Part shown: positions 9,857 through 18,017 of the stretch, piece after piece
How positions within the stretch are numbered: the first letter of the stretch is position 1
How the letters are laid out: each line of letters starts with the position of its first letter
Source: Streptomyces halstedii
Lineage (GTDB): Bacteria > Actinomycetota > Actinomycetes > Streptomycetales > Streptomycetaceae
DNA: 64,000 bases
Direction: 5' to 3'
Assembly: GCA_000720535.1 (NCBI GenBank)
Contig: JOAZ01000027.1
Location: 20,938 to 84,937 of the forward strand
The notes under the pieces: model-generated
The model's database searches: none
What the model was told of the DNA's origin: nothing
What the model saw: the letters and a program-made list of their open reading frames with translations, nothing else
Position numbers and translations under genes: made by a program

Positions 9857-10828
9857 TCAGAAGCCGAAGTCCTGCGTCCACCAGGGGCCGCCGGAGCCGA
9901 GGTGCACGCCCACGCCGAGCGTCGTGTAGTCGCAGTTGAGGATGTTGGCGCGGTGGCCGTCGCTGGCCATCCAGGCGTCCATCACCGCTTGGGCGTCGGC
10001 CTGGCCGCGGGCTATGTTCTCGCCGCCCAGACCCGTCACCCCGGCCGCTTCGGCGCGGTCCCACGGGGTCGCGCCGTCGGGGTCGGTGTGGCCGAAGAAG
10101 TCGCGGGCCGCCATGTCCTCGCTGAAGTCCTGGGCGAGCGCGGTGAGCGAGGCGCTGGCGGTGACCGGGCTGCACCCGACCTTGGCGCGCTCCTGGTTGA
10201 CCAGGGAGAGCACGGCGGCCTGGGCGGTGGTCGCCGCCGGGGCGCTCGCAGAGCGGCTGGGGGAGGCGGACGCCGTCTTCGGCGCGGGGGCCTTGGTGGT
10301 GGGGCTCACGCTCTTCTCGGGAGCCGCGGTCTTCGGAGCCGTGGCCGTCCGCTCGGGCGTGGCCGCGGCGGTCTTCGAGGGCGCCTCGGTCGTCGCCGGG
10401 GCGGACGACGGCTTCGTGCCGCGTTCCGAGGCCGTGGCCGAGGGCTTGTCGTCGGTGCCGGCGGTCTTCGAGGGTGCCGCGGAACGGCCGCCGCCCCGGT
10501 CCGCCCCCGAGGACGCCGCGGCGGAGGCGCCGTTGGTGGGGGACTCGGAGGAGCCGCCCTGTGTCAGCAGATCGGGCGCCCCGCCGGTCCGGTACGGGTC
10601 GGCCGTCGTGTCGCCGCTGACGCTGTACGTGTCGCCGCCGGGCAGCAGACCCGACGCGACGGCGACCGCGCCGACGGCCACCGCGGCGGAGACCCCGAGG
10701 AGACCGGCGCGCAGGGGTACTCCGGTCCGCTTCCTGCCATGGCCCTGACGGGTGGCCCGGTGTCCGCCCCCGGCACCGGCCGCGTTCTGCTCGGCGGGAG
10801 CTGCGCCCGCGCGTCGATGGCGTCCCAT
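9857..10828 (-). CDS. Secreted CAP/SCP-domain protein
   Basis: A 323-residue protein with three parts: a basic N terminus followed by a hydrophobic stretch (LLGVSAAVAVGAVAVASGL) acting as signal or anchor; a linker of about 130 residues made largely of Ser, Thr, Ala, Pro and Lys, probably wall-spanning; and a C-terminal CAP/SCP domain with LVNQERAKVGC, HTDPDG, GENIARG, W..S.GHRANIL and a WWTQDFGF end. CAP proteins of this kind are common in Streptomyces and mostly uncharacterised. ATG at 10828 (MGRHRRAG) has AGGAAGG upstream; longer in-frame starts run through the divergent promoter region. Divergent from acyP. Confidence 0.85.
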   Translation of the reverse strand: MGRHRRAGAAPAEQNAAGAGGGHRATRQGHGRKRTGVPLRAGLLGVSAAVAVGAVAVASGLLPGGDTYSVSGDTTADPYRTGGAPDLLTQGGSSESPTNGASAAASSGADRGGGRSAAPSKTAGTDDKPSATASERGTKPSSAPATTEAPSKTAAATPERTATAPKTAAPEKSVSPTTKAPAPKTASASPSRSASAPAATTAQAAVLSLVNQERAKVGCSPVTASASLTALAQDFSEDMAARDFFGHTDPDGATPWDRAEAAGVTGLGGENIARGQADAQAVMDAWMASDGHRANILNCDYTTLGVGVHLGSGGPWWTQDFGF

Positions 10829-10891
10829 GCGCTGTGCCTTCCTCGTCCTCCGGGCCGCGCCGCGCGCGACGTCACCGTGTTTGCTGCCGCA

Positions 10892-10909
10892 CTCACCCGT
10901 TCGGGTGAG
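10892..10909. promoter_or_regulatory. Inverted repeat CTCACCCG-TT-CGGGTGAG between the CAP gene and acyP
   Basis: An 8-bp perfect inverted repeat with a 2-nt centre, followed on the plus strand by a CTTTT run, lies in the 159-base divergent region 10829-10987. It could be an operator for either gene or a terminator-like hairpin. Confidence 0.35.
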
Positions 10910-10987
10910 GCTTTTGCGAGGGGACTGTACGCCATGGCGTACGGGGGCGACGTGCCCCGCGCGTATTCGCCCGGTTAGCGTTCGGAC

Positions 10988-11281
10988 ATGAACGCGGACA
11001 TGACCGAAGAGGCACGACTCGTCGTCTGGGTACGCGGTCGAGTGCAACAAGTGGGGTTTCGCTGGTTCACCAGGGAAAACGCATTGGGGATCGGCGGCCT
11101 CACCGGCTTCGCCCTCAATCTCGACGACGGCCGGGTCCAGGTCGTGGCCGAAGGGCCGCGTGAGAATTGCCACCGTCTGCTCGAATGGCTCGCCTCCGAC
11201 GACACGCCCGGCCGGGTGGACGGAGTCACTGAGATCTGGGACACGCCTCGCGGCGGTTACGAGGGATTCGCCATCCGCTGA
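10988..11281 (+). CDS. acyP: Acylphosphatase
   Basis: A 97-residue acylphosphatase that hydrolyses carboxyl-phosphate bonds. The active-site loop [14 protein letters not shown] supplies the phosphate-binding Arg, and the Asn in [10 protein letters not shown] is the second catalytic residue. The usual VQGVGFR is VQQVGFR here. ATG 10988 and ATG 11000 are both possible; neither has a strong ribosome site. The gene lies upstream of smc, a conserved actinobacterial position. Confidence 0.9.
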   Translation: MNADMTEEARLVVWVRGRVQQVGFRWFTRENALGIGGLTGFALNLDDGRVQVVAEGPRENCHRLLEWLASDDTPGRVDGVTEIWDTPRGGYEGFAIR

Positions 11282-11719
11282 TCACGCCCCCCGCGAGCCG
11301 GTGCCGATCCCCCGTGCGACCGGCGCGCGCCGAAAGGCGACCGGGCCGGTCCGGGGCCCCCGCACCCGAAATGACCTGCGAAAGGACCGAGGGGCGACCC
11401 ATGGTTGCCAAGAACGGGAACTCGTGCCAGGCTGCGGCATTGACGAAGATCTCCACGCCCCTCGGGACCCCGAAGGAGAGCCGCGCCCGATGATCACCGG
11501 GCGGCGCGCCCCCGGGACACCCGCCTCCACGGGGTGTGATCGTGTTGACCGTCAAACTTTTTGGTGAGACGCTGAAAACCCCGCGCACCTTACCTGTTCG
11601 GCAGAGCTCGTCGGTAGCAGAACCACAGTGAAGACAGGGCGAAGCCGAGCACCGCGGGTGCGATTCCCTCACGACCCACACCGCATCGGTCGGTCACTCA
11701 TTGTGGAGGACCATCCATC
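11282..11719. other. 438-bp intergenic region with a tRNA-like segment
   Basis: No convincing ORF. Positions 11603-11620 resemble a tRNA D arm (AGAGCTCGTCGGTAGCAG) and 11654-11670 resemble a T arm (GCGGGTGCGATTCCCTC). They are separated by 33 bases, but no acceptor stem pairs around them, so this is not a functional tRNA by inspection. A TTGACC at 11545-11550 has no good -10 partner. Confidence 0.4.
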
Positions 11720-11932
11720 ATGGCAAAGGCGCTTCTCGGTTACGTCGGCGGTTCCGACCCGCGACTCCTCGCCGAGATGCGACGGCTCCAGCAGCGCGTC
11801 CAGGACCTGGAATCCGAGCTCGTACGGATCCAGAGTGAGAACGACGCGCTCAACGCCGCCGCTCAGCACCAGGAGTCGCTGCTCGACAGCATCGACATCG
11901 ACGTACCCCAGGCGGAGCCTGCACTGACCTGA
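11720..11932 (+). CDS. Small conserved coiled-coil protein
   Basis: A 70-residue protein beginning MAKALLGYVGGSDPRLLAEMRRLQQRVQDLE, followed by a short acidic coiled coil (heptad-like leucines, QDLESELVRIQSEND) and an acidic C terminus. No enzyme motif. ATG 11720 has a GAGGA upstream. I recognise it as a small hypothetical protein type found near smc in actinobacteria but know no function. Confidence 0.75.
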   Translation: MAKALLGYVGGSDPRLLAEMRRLQQRVQDLESELVRIQSENDALNAAAQHQESLLDSIDIDVPQAEPALT

Positions 11933-12040
11933 TCCGTCCCCTGTCCCGGTAAGGGCCCCTCGGTCAGGCGTGCCCGCCACGCACCCTCACACGGAACACG
12001 TCTCCGTCACGGATCGTCGTCCCGGACACCGCGTCGTCTC

Positions 12041-12136
12041 GTGATCCGGTCACTTCGTGATGCGATCGCTCCGTGATCCGGTCGCTTGGTGATCCGGTTG
12101 TCTCGTGATCCGGTCGCCTCGTGACGCGGCGACTGC
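12041..12136. repeat. Six tandem 16-bp GATC-containing repeats upstream of smc
   Basis: Units begin at 12041, 12057, 12073, 12089, 12105 and 12121, exactly 16 bases apart, with consensus GTGATCCGGTCGCTTC. The first five are close to consensus; the sixth is degenerate, and 12025-12040 may be a seventh decayed copy. The period is not a multiple of three and no ORF of interest uses it. The array lies between the small coiled-coil gene and the terminator at 12173, and the whole gap 11933-12300 contains no gene. Confidence 0.9.
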
Positions 12137-12172
12137 CCGCGATTCGTCACGCCGGCTCGCGTAAAGAGTGAC

Positions 12173-12197
12173 AAGGGACGCCTCGGCGTCCCTTTTT
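12173..12197 (+). terminator. Rho-independent terminator upstream of smc
   Basis: AAGGGACGCC pairs with GGCGTCCCTT and runs into TTTTTCTTT, a classic intrinsic terminator, unusually T-rich for this genome. It would end the transcript of the small gene and the repeat array and so insulate smc. Confidence 0.85.
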
Positions 12198-12286
12198 CTT
12201 TGTCCCCCGGTCCGCCCCGGCGTATCGCTCTTCGCTTACCGTCTGATGTGCCCTGCACCTTCATCGGTGAAACCGGGAGCGAAAGG

Positions 12287-12301
12287 TAGAGTCCGGCGGC
12301 G
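12287..12301 (+). promoter_or_regulatory. Candidate smc promoter -10 box (TAGAGT) with leaderless start
   Basis: TAGAGT at 12287-12292 ends eight bases before the GTG of smc, and no ribosome site precedes that GTG. Transcription would therefore begin at or next to the start codon. The -35 match is poor. Confidence 0.3.
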
Positions 12302-15300
12302 TGCACCTCAAGGCCCTGACCCTGCGTGGTTTCAAATCGTTCGCATCCGCCACGACCTTGCGGTTCGAACCGGGGATCACGTGTGTCGTGGGACCCAACG
12401 GATCCGGTAAATCCAATGTGGTGGACGCCCTTTCCTGGGTCATGGGCGAACAGGGCGCCAAATCCCTGCGCGGCGGCAAGATGGAAGACGTGATCTTCGC
12501 CGGTACCACGGGAAGACCGCCGCTCGGCCGCGCGGAAGTGTCGCTGACCATCGACAATTCCGACGGCGCGCTGCCCATCGAGTACGCCGAAGTGACGATC
12601 ACGCGGATCATGTTCCGCAACGGCGGCAGTGAATACCAGATCAACGGCGACACCTGCCGGCTCCTGGACATCCAGGAACTCCTCTCCGACTCCGGTATCG
12701 GCCGGGAGATGCACGTCATCGTCGGCCAGGGCCGGCTCGACTCCGTCCTGCACGCCGACCCGACGGGCCGCCGCGCCTTCATCGAGGAGGCGGCGGGTGT
12801 GCTCAAGCACCGCAAACGCAAGGAGAAGGCGCAGCGGAAGCTGGAGGCGATGGGGGCCAACCTCGCCAGGGTCCAGGACCTGACCGACGAGCTGCGGCGC
12901 CAGCTCAAGCCCCTGGGCCGGCAGGCGGCGGTGGCCCGACGGGCCGCCGTCATCCAGGCCGATCTGCGCGACGCCCGGCTGCGGCTCCTCGCCGACGACC
13001 TGGTGCGGCTGCGCGAGGCCCTGCGCTCCGAGATCGCCGACGAGGCGGCCCTCAAGCGGCGCCGGGAGGCGGCGGAGGCCGACCTCAAGGCGGCGCTCGG
13101 CCGGGAGGCGGACCTGGAGGACGAGGTGCGGCGGCTGGCTCCGCGCCTCCAGCGGGCCCAGCGGACCTGGTACGAACTCTCCCAGCTCGCCGAACGGGTG
13201 CGCGGCACGATCTCGCTCGCGGACGCGCGGGTGAAGAGCGCCACCGCGGCCCCCGAGGAGGAGCGGCGCGGTCGCGACCCGGAGGACATGGAGCGCGAGG
13301 CCGCCCGGATCCGCGAGCAGGAGGCCGAGCTGGCGGCGGCCCTGGAGGCGGCCGAGCACGCGCTCGACGACACCTCCGCGCACCGGGCCGAGCTCGAACG
13401 CGAGCTGGCCGCCGAGGAACGCCGGCTCCGGGACGCCGCCCGCGCCATCGCCGACCGGCGCGAGGGCCTGGCCCGGCTGACCGGTCAGGTCAACGCGGCC
13501 CGTGGCCGGGCGGGTTCGGCACAGGCCGAGATCGACCGGCTGGCCGCCGCACGGGACGAGGCCCGGCAGCGGGCGGCCGCCGCCCAGGAGGAGTACGAGA
13601 GCCTCAAGACCGAGGTCGAGGGGCTCGACGCCGACGACCAGGAACTGGCGGAGCGCCACGAGGCCGCCGAACGGCGGCTGGCCGAGGCCGAGTCGGCGCT
13701 CGGTGACGCACGGGAGGAGGCCACCGCCGCCGAACGCCGGCGCGCCGCCCTCGCGGCCCGCCACGAGGCGCTCTCCCTCGGGCTGCGCCGCAAGGACGGC
13801 ACGGGGGTCCTGCTCGGCGCCCGGGACCGGCTGTCGGGCCTGCTCGGCCCGGCGGCGGAGCTGCTCACGGTCTCCCCGGGGTACGAGGTCGCGGTGGCGG
13901 CGGCGCTGGGGGCGGCGGCCGACGCGGTCGCGGTGCGGGACACGGCCACGGCGGCGGAGGCGATCCGGCTGCTGCGCGAGCGGGACGCGGGGCGGGCGGC
14001 GCTGCTGCTGGGCTCTCCGGCCGGCGGACAGGTGCCCGCCCAGGAGGCGGCCGGAGCGGCGGACCGGGCGCCCGGAGAGCCGGTGGCCGCTCCTTCCGGG
14101 GGCACGGACCCCGGGGGCACCGGCGGATCCGCCCCCCGCCCCGCCTTCCCGGCGCAGGCGCCGGAGCCCAACCAGGCGCCGGAGCCCGCCCCGGCCTTCG
14201 GGCGTACGGGTCCGGAACCGGAGGAGTCCCCGGCGCACCCGGCTCCCGGAGCCGTGCCCGCCGGGTCCGGGACACCGGACGCGGAGGCCCGTCCGGTGCC
14301 CGGTACCCGGGCGGAGGCCTCCGCCCGGCAGACCGCGGGGGCGCCGGCGGTCCCGGGCCAGGTCTCCGGCCAGGCGGGAGGGGACCTCGCCACCCGCCGG
14401 GCGCCCGCCGTGGCCACCCTGGTGCGGGGACCGGCCGGACTGGTGGCCGCCGTGGAGCGGCTGGTCCGCGACATGGTCGTCGTCGGCACCCTCGACGACG
14501 CGGAGGAGCTGGTCGCCGCCCACCCCGCGCTGACCGCCGTGACCGCCGAAGGCGATGTCCTCGGGGCCCACTTCGCGCACGGCGGCTCGGCCGGCGCGCC
14601 CAGCCTGCTGGAGGTGCGGGCCGCCGTCGACGAGGCCGCCGCCGAACTGGCCGAGCTGGCCGTGCGGTGCGAGGAACTCGCCGCCGGGCAGCGGCACGCG
14701 GCCGGACGGCGTGCCGAGGGCGCGGCCCGCGCCGAGGAGCTGGGGGAGCGGCGCCGGGCCGCCGAGCGGGAGAAGTCCGGGGTCGCCCAGCGGCTCGGGC
14801 GGCTGGCCGGGCAGGCCCGGGGCGCGGCCGAGGAGGCCGAGCGGACGGCGGCGGCCGCCGCCCGTGCCCAGGAGGCCCTGGAACAGGCGACCGAGGAGGC
14901 CGAGGAGCTCACCGAACGGCTGCTGGTCGCCCAGGAGACCCCGGTCGAGGAGGAACCCGACACCTCCGTACGGGACCGGCTCGCCGCCGACGGGGCGAAC
15001 GCGCGCCAGACGGAGATGGAGGCCCGCCTCCAGGTCCGCACCCATGAGGAGCGGGTCAGGTCGCTCGCCGGACGCGCCGACGCCCTCGACCGCGCGGCCG
15101 GGGCCGAACGCGCTGCCCGCGCCCGTGCCGAGCGGCGCCGGGCCCGGCTGCGGCACGAGGCCGGGGTGGCCGCCGCCGTGGCGTCCGGTGCCCGGCAACT
15201 GCTCGCCCACGTCGAGGTGTCCGTCGTACGGGCCGACCGGGAGCGGGCGTCGGCCGAGGCGGCGAAGGCCGAGGGTGAGCGGGAGCTGACGGCCGAGCGC

Positions 15301-16200
15301 AACCGCGGCCGGGACGTGAAGAGCGAACTGGACCGGCTCACCGACTCGGTGCACCGGGGCGAGGTGCTGGGCGCGGAGAAGCGGCTGCGCGTGGAGCAGC
15401 TGGAGACCAAGGCGCTGGAGGAGTTCGGGGTGGAACCGGCGGACCTGGCCGCCGAGTACGGGCCCGGCCAGCTGGTGCCGCCGTCCCCCGCGGCCGGTGA
15501 CGAGGAGCTCCCGGAGGACCCGGAGCACCCCCGGAACCGTCCGGTGCCGTTCGTCCGGGCCGAGCAGGAGAAGCGGCTGAAGGCGGCCGAACGGGCGTAC
15601 CAGCAACTCGGGAAGGTGAATCCGCTCGCCCTGGAGGAGTTCTCCGCGCTGGAGGAACGGCACAAGTTCCTCTCCGAGCAGCTCGATGACCTGAAGAAGA
15701 CGCGGGCCGACCTGACACAGGTGATCAAGGAGGTCGACGAGCGGGTGGAGCAGGTGTTCACGGAAGCGTTCCGGGACACCGCGCGTGAGTTCGAAGGCGT
15801 CTTCTCCCGGCTCTTCCCCGGCGGCGAGGGCCGTCTCGTCCTCACCGACCCCGGCAACATGCTGACCACCGGCCTGGACGTGGAGGCGAGGCCGCCGGGC
15901 AAGAAGGTCAAGCGGCTCTCCCTGCTGTCGGGCGGCGAGAGATCCCTTACGGCCGTTGCCCTCCTGGTCTCCATCTTCAAGGCGCGGCCCAGCCCGTTCT
16001 ACGTGATGGACGAGGTCGAGGCGGCGCTCGACGACACCAACCTGCAACGGCTGATCGGGATCATGGAGGAGCTCCAGGAGAGCTCCCAGCTGATCGTGAT
16101 CACGCACCAGAAGCGGACGATGGAGGTCGCCGACGCGCTCTACGGCGTCTCGATGCAGGGCGACGGCGTGTCCAAGGTGATCAGCCAGCGTCTGCGCTGA
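12301..16200 (+). CDS. smc: Chromosome segregation ATPase Smc with expanded hinge
   Basis: A 1299-residue condensin subunit that organises and segregates the chromosome, acting with ScpA/ScpB (not in this window). N-terminal head: MHLKALTLRGFKSFA and Walker A GPNGSGKSN. Two long coiled coils flank a hinge; the C-terminal head has signature LSGGERSLTAVALL and Walker B FYVMDEVEAALDDTN. The hinge is split by about 129 residues of Pro/Ala/Gly/Glu-rich sequence (about 572-700, nt 14014-14400) between RAALLLG and APAVATLVRGPAGL; the usual hinge then resumes (VVVGTLDDAEELVA, GGSAGAPSLLEV). Typical bacterial Smc is about 1190 residues, so the extra length is essentially this insertion. GTG 12301 fits the family N terminus. 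Confidence 0.96.
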   Translation: MHLKALTLRGFKSFASATTLRFEPGITCVVGPNGSGKSNVVDALSWVMGEQGAKSLRGGKMEDVIFAGTTGRPPLGRAEVSLTIDNSDGALPIEYAEVTITRIMFRNGGSEYQINGDTCRLLDIQELLSDSGIGREMHVIVGQGRLDSVLHADPTGRRAFIEEAAGVLKHRKRKEKAQRKLEAMGANLARVQDLTDELRRQLKPLGRQAAVARRAAVIQADLRDARLRLLADDLVRLREALRSEIADEAALKRRREAAEADLKAALGREADLEDEVRRLAPRLQRAQRTWYELSQLAERVRGTISLADARVKSATAAPEEERRGRDPEDMEREAARIREQEAELAAALEAAEHALDDTSAHRAELERELAAEERRLRDAARAIADRREGLARLTGQVNAARGRAGSAQAEIDRLAAARDEARQRAAAAQEEYESLKTEVEGLDADDQELAERHEAAERRLAEAESALGDAREEATAAERRRAALAARHEALSLGLRRKDGTGVLLGARDRLSGLLGPAAELLTVSPGYEVAVAAALGAAADAVAVRDTATAAEAIRLLRERDAGRAALLLGSPAGGQVPAQEAAGAADRAPGEPVAAPSGGTDPGGTGGSAPRPAFPAQAPEPNQAPEPAPAFGRTGPEPEESPAHPAPGAVPAGSGTPDAEARPVPGTRAEASARQTAGAPAVPGQVSGQAGGDLATRRAPAVATLVRGPAGLVAAVERLVRDMVVVGTLDDAEELVAAHPALTAVTAEGDVLGAHFAHGGSAGAPSLLEVRAAVDEAAAELAELAVRCEELAAGQRHAAGRRAEGAARAEELGERRRAAEREKSGVAQRLGRLAGQARGAAEEAERTAAAAARAQEALEQATEEAEELTERLLVAQETPVEEEPDTSVRDRLAADGANARQTEMEARLQVRTHEERVRSLAGRADALDRAAGAERAARARAERRRARLRHEAGVAAAVASGARQLLAHVEVSVVRADRERASAEAAKAEGERELTAERNRGRDVKSELDRLTDSVHRGEVLGAEKRLRVEQLETKALEEFGVEPADLAAEYGPGQLVPPSPAAGDEELPEDPEHPRNRPVPFVRAEQEKRLKAAERAYQQLGKVNPLALEEFSALEERHKFLSEQLDDLKKTRADLTQVIKEVDERVEQVFTEAFRDTAREFEGVFSRLFPGGEGRLVLTDPGNMLTTGLDVEARPPGKKVKRLSLLSGGERSLTAVALLVSIFKARPSPFYVMDEVEAALDDTNLQRLIGIMEELQESSQLIVITHQKRTMEVADALYGVSMQGDGVSKVISQRLR

Positions 16201-16452
16201 CGCCCGGCTTCGGCCGTTCGGGGACTCCCACCCACCCTTCACACAATCTTCAACGTCCCCCCGCGCATTCCGGGCACTCCTGGGTACTCGACCGTCCTGA
16301 ACCGGGCTGGACCCCGGTCCCGGCTACGAGACACGAACACATCAACCCCGCACGGTCGTTCCGGCGTTCAAGTGGTGGTCGCGTGAGACGTGTGCGCCAC
16401 TGGGAGGGTTCACCCCCCACGCCTGACGGTGCGGCAGGCAACAGGAGCTCAT

Positions 16453-17871
16453 GTGACCAGCGCAGCGCACGGACCGGAGTCCGGGGCCAGGGCGGCCCAT
16501 CCGGACCATCTCGGGCATGTCATCTTCATCACGGCGGCCGCGGCGATGGGCGGCTTCCTCTTCGGCTACGACAGCTCCGTCATCAACGGCGCCGTCGAGG
16601 CCATCAGGGACCGCTACCACATCGGGTCCGGGACGCTGGCCCAGGTCATCGCCATCGCCCTGATCGGCTGTGCGATCGGGGCGGCCACGGCGGGACGCAT
16701 CGCCGACCGGATCGGCCGTATCCGGTGCATGCGGATCGCCTCGGCCCTCTTCACCATCAGCGCCGTCGGGTCCGCCCTGCCGTTCGCGCTCTGGGACCTG
16801 GCGATGTGGCGCATCATCGGCGGCTTCGCGATCGGCATGGCGTCGGTCATCGGCCCCGCCTACATCGCGGAGGTCTCGCCGCCCGCCTACCGGGGCCGGC
16901 TCGGCTCCTTCCAGCAGGCCGCCATCGTCGTCGGCATCGCCGTCTCGCAGCTGGTCAACTTCGGCATCCTGCAGATCGCGGACGGCGACCAGCGCGGGAA
17001 GATCGCCGGCTTGGAAGCCTGGCAGTGGATGCTCGGTGTGATGGTCGTCCCCGCCCTCCTGTACGGGATGCTGTCCTTCGCGATCCCCGAGTCGCCGCGC
17101 TTCCTGCTCTCGGTCGGCAAGCGTGACCGGGCGCGCAAGATCCTCGAAGAGGTCGAGGGCAAGGGCGTCGACCTCGACGCCCGCGTGAACGAGATCGAGA
17201 CGGCCATGCGCCGTGAGCACAAGTCGAAGTTCAGCGACCTGCTGGGCAGCCGCTTCGGCTTCCTGCCCATCGTCTGGATCGGTATCGGCCTGTCGGTCTT
17301 CCAGCAGCTCGTGGGCATCAACGTGGCGTTCTACTACTCGGCGACCCTGTGGCAGTCCGTGGGCATCGACCCGACGGACTCGTTCTTCTACTCGTTCACC
17401 ACGTCGATCGTCAACATCATCGGTACGGCGATCGCGATGATCATGGTGGACCGGATCGGCCGCCGGCCCCTGGCGCTGATCGGCTCGACCGGTATGTGCG
17501 TCGCGCTGGCGTTCGAGGCGTGGGCCTTCTCCGCCAAGCTGGTCGACGGCAAGCTGCCGACCACCGAGGGCACGGTGGCCCTGATCGCCGCCCATGTGTT
17601 CGTCCTCTTCTTCGCCCTCTCGTGGGGTGTCGTCGTCTGGGTCTTCCTGGGCGAGATGTTCCCGAACCGGCTCCGCGCCGCCGCGCTCGGTGTCGCCGCG
17701 TCCGCCCAGTGGATCGCCAACTGGGCGATCACCGCCAGCTTCCCGAGCCTGGCCGACTGGAACCTGTCGGGCACGTACATCATCTACGCCTGCTTCGCCG
17801 TGCTCTCGATCCCCTTCGTGCTCCTGTTCGTGAAGGAGACCAAGGGCAAGGCGCTGGAGGAGATGGGCTGA
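16453..17871 (+). CDS. glcP: Glucose permease GlcP (MFS sugar/H+ symporter)
   Basis: A 472-residue sugar-porter MFS transporter with 12 predicted membrane spans. Signatures: GGFLFGYDSSVINGA in helix 1, RIADRIGRIRC loop, PAYIAEVSPPAYRGRL, PESPRFLLSVG before the central loop, QQLVGINVAFYYS in helix 7, DRIGRRPL and the terminal ETKGKALEEM. This matches the S. coelicolor glucose permease GlcP in length and context (directly after smc). GlcP takes up glucose for phosphorylation by glucokinase in glucose repression. GTG 16453 has AGGAG five bases upstream. The 252-base gap after smc shows no clear operator. Confidence 0.9.
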   Translation: MTSAAHGPESGARAAHPDHLGHVIFITAAAAMGGFLFGYDSSVINGAVEAIRDRYHIGSGTLAQVIAIALIGCAIGAATAGRIADRIGRIRCMRIASALFTISAVGSALPFALWDLAMWRIIGGFAIGMASVIGPAYIAEVSPPAYRGRLGSFQQAAIVVGIAVSQLVNFGILQIADGDQRGKIAGLEAWQWMLGVMVVPALLYGMLSFAIPESPRFLLSVGKRDRARKILEEVEGKGVDLDARVNEIETAMRREHKSKFSDLLGSRFGFLPIVWIGIGLSVFQQLVGINVAFYYSATLWQSVGIDPTDSFFYSFTTSIVNIIGTAIAMIMVDRIGRRPLALIGSTGMCVALAFEAWAFSAKLVDGKLPTTEGTVALIAAHVFVLFFALSWGVVVWVFLGEMFPNRLRAAALGVAASAQWIANWAITASFPSLADWNLSGTYIIYACFAVLSIPFVLLFVKETKGKALEEMG

Positions 17872-17895
17872 TCCCGCTGTCCCTCCCCACCGCCC

Positions 17896-17950
17896 GCCGC
17901 CCCGGCCCGGCCCGGCCGGGCCCGGCCCGGCCGGGCCCGGCCCGCGCCGG
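17896..17950. repeat. GGCCC-type low-complexity repeat
   Basis: A run of alternating GGCCC/CCGGG units in the gap between convergent glcP and the NCS1 permease gene. It is self-complementary over several registers and could act as a crude bidirectional terminator. It is also a likely site of sequencing or replication slippage. Confidence 0.7.
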
Positions 17951-18017
17951 ACCGGGGCGGCGCCCCGTCGTCCGAGGCACCGTCACGGGCGGACGCGGCG
18001 CGTCGCCCACGTCCCCG

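Noticed and set aside
11600-11680. Functional tRNA gene
   Set aside because: Only D- and T-arm-like pieces are present; no acceptor stem pairs and no clear anticodon arm.
12007-16242. 1411-codon minus-strand open frame across smc
   Set aside because: Mirror of the high-GC smc codons; it contains no recognisable domain, while smc is unmistakable.
17896-17950. Attachment site or origin-like element in the GGCCC run
   Set aside because: Simple low-complexity sequence with no DnaA boxes, integrase gene or flanking duplication.
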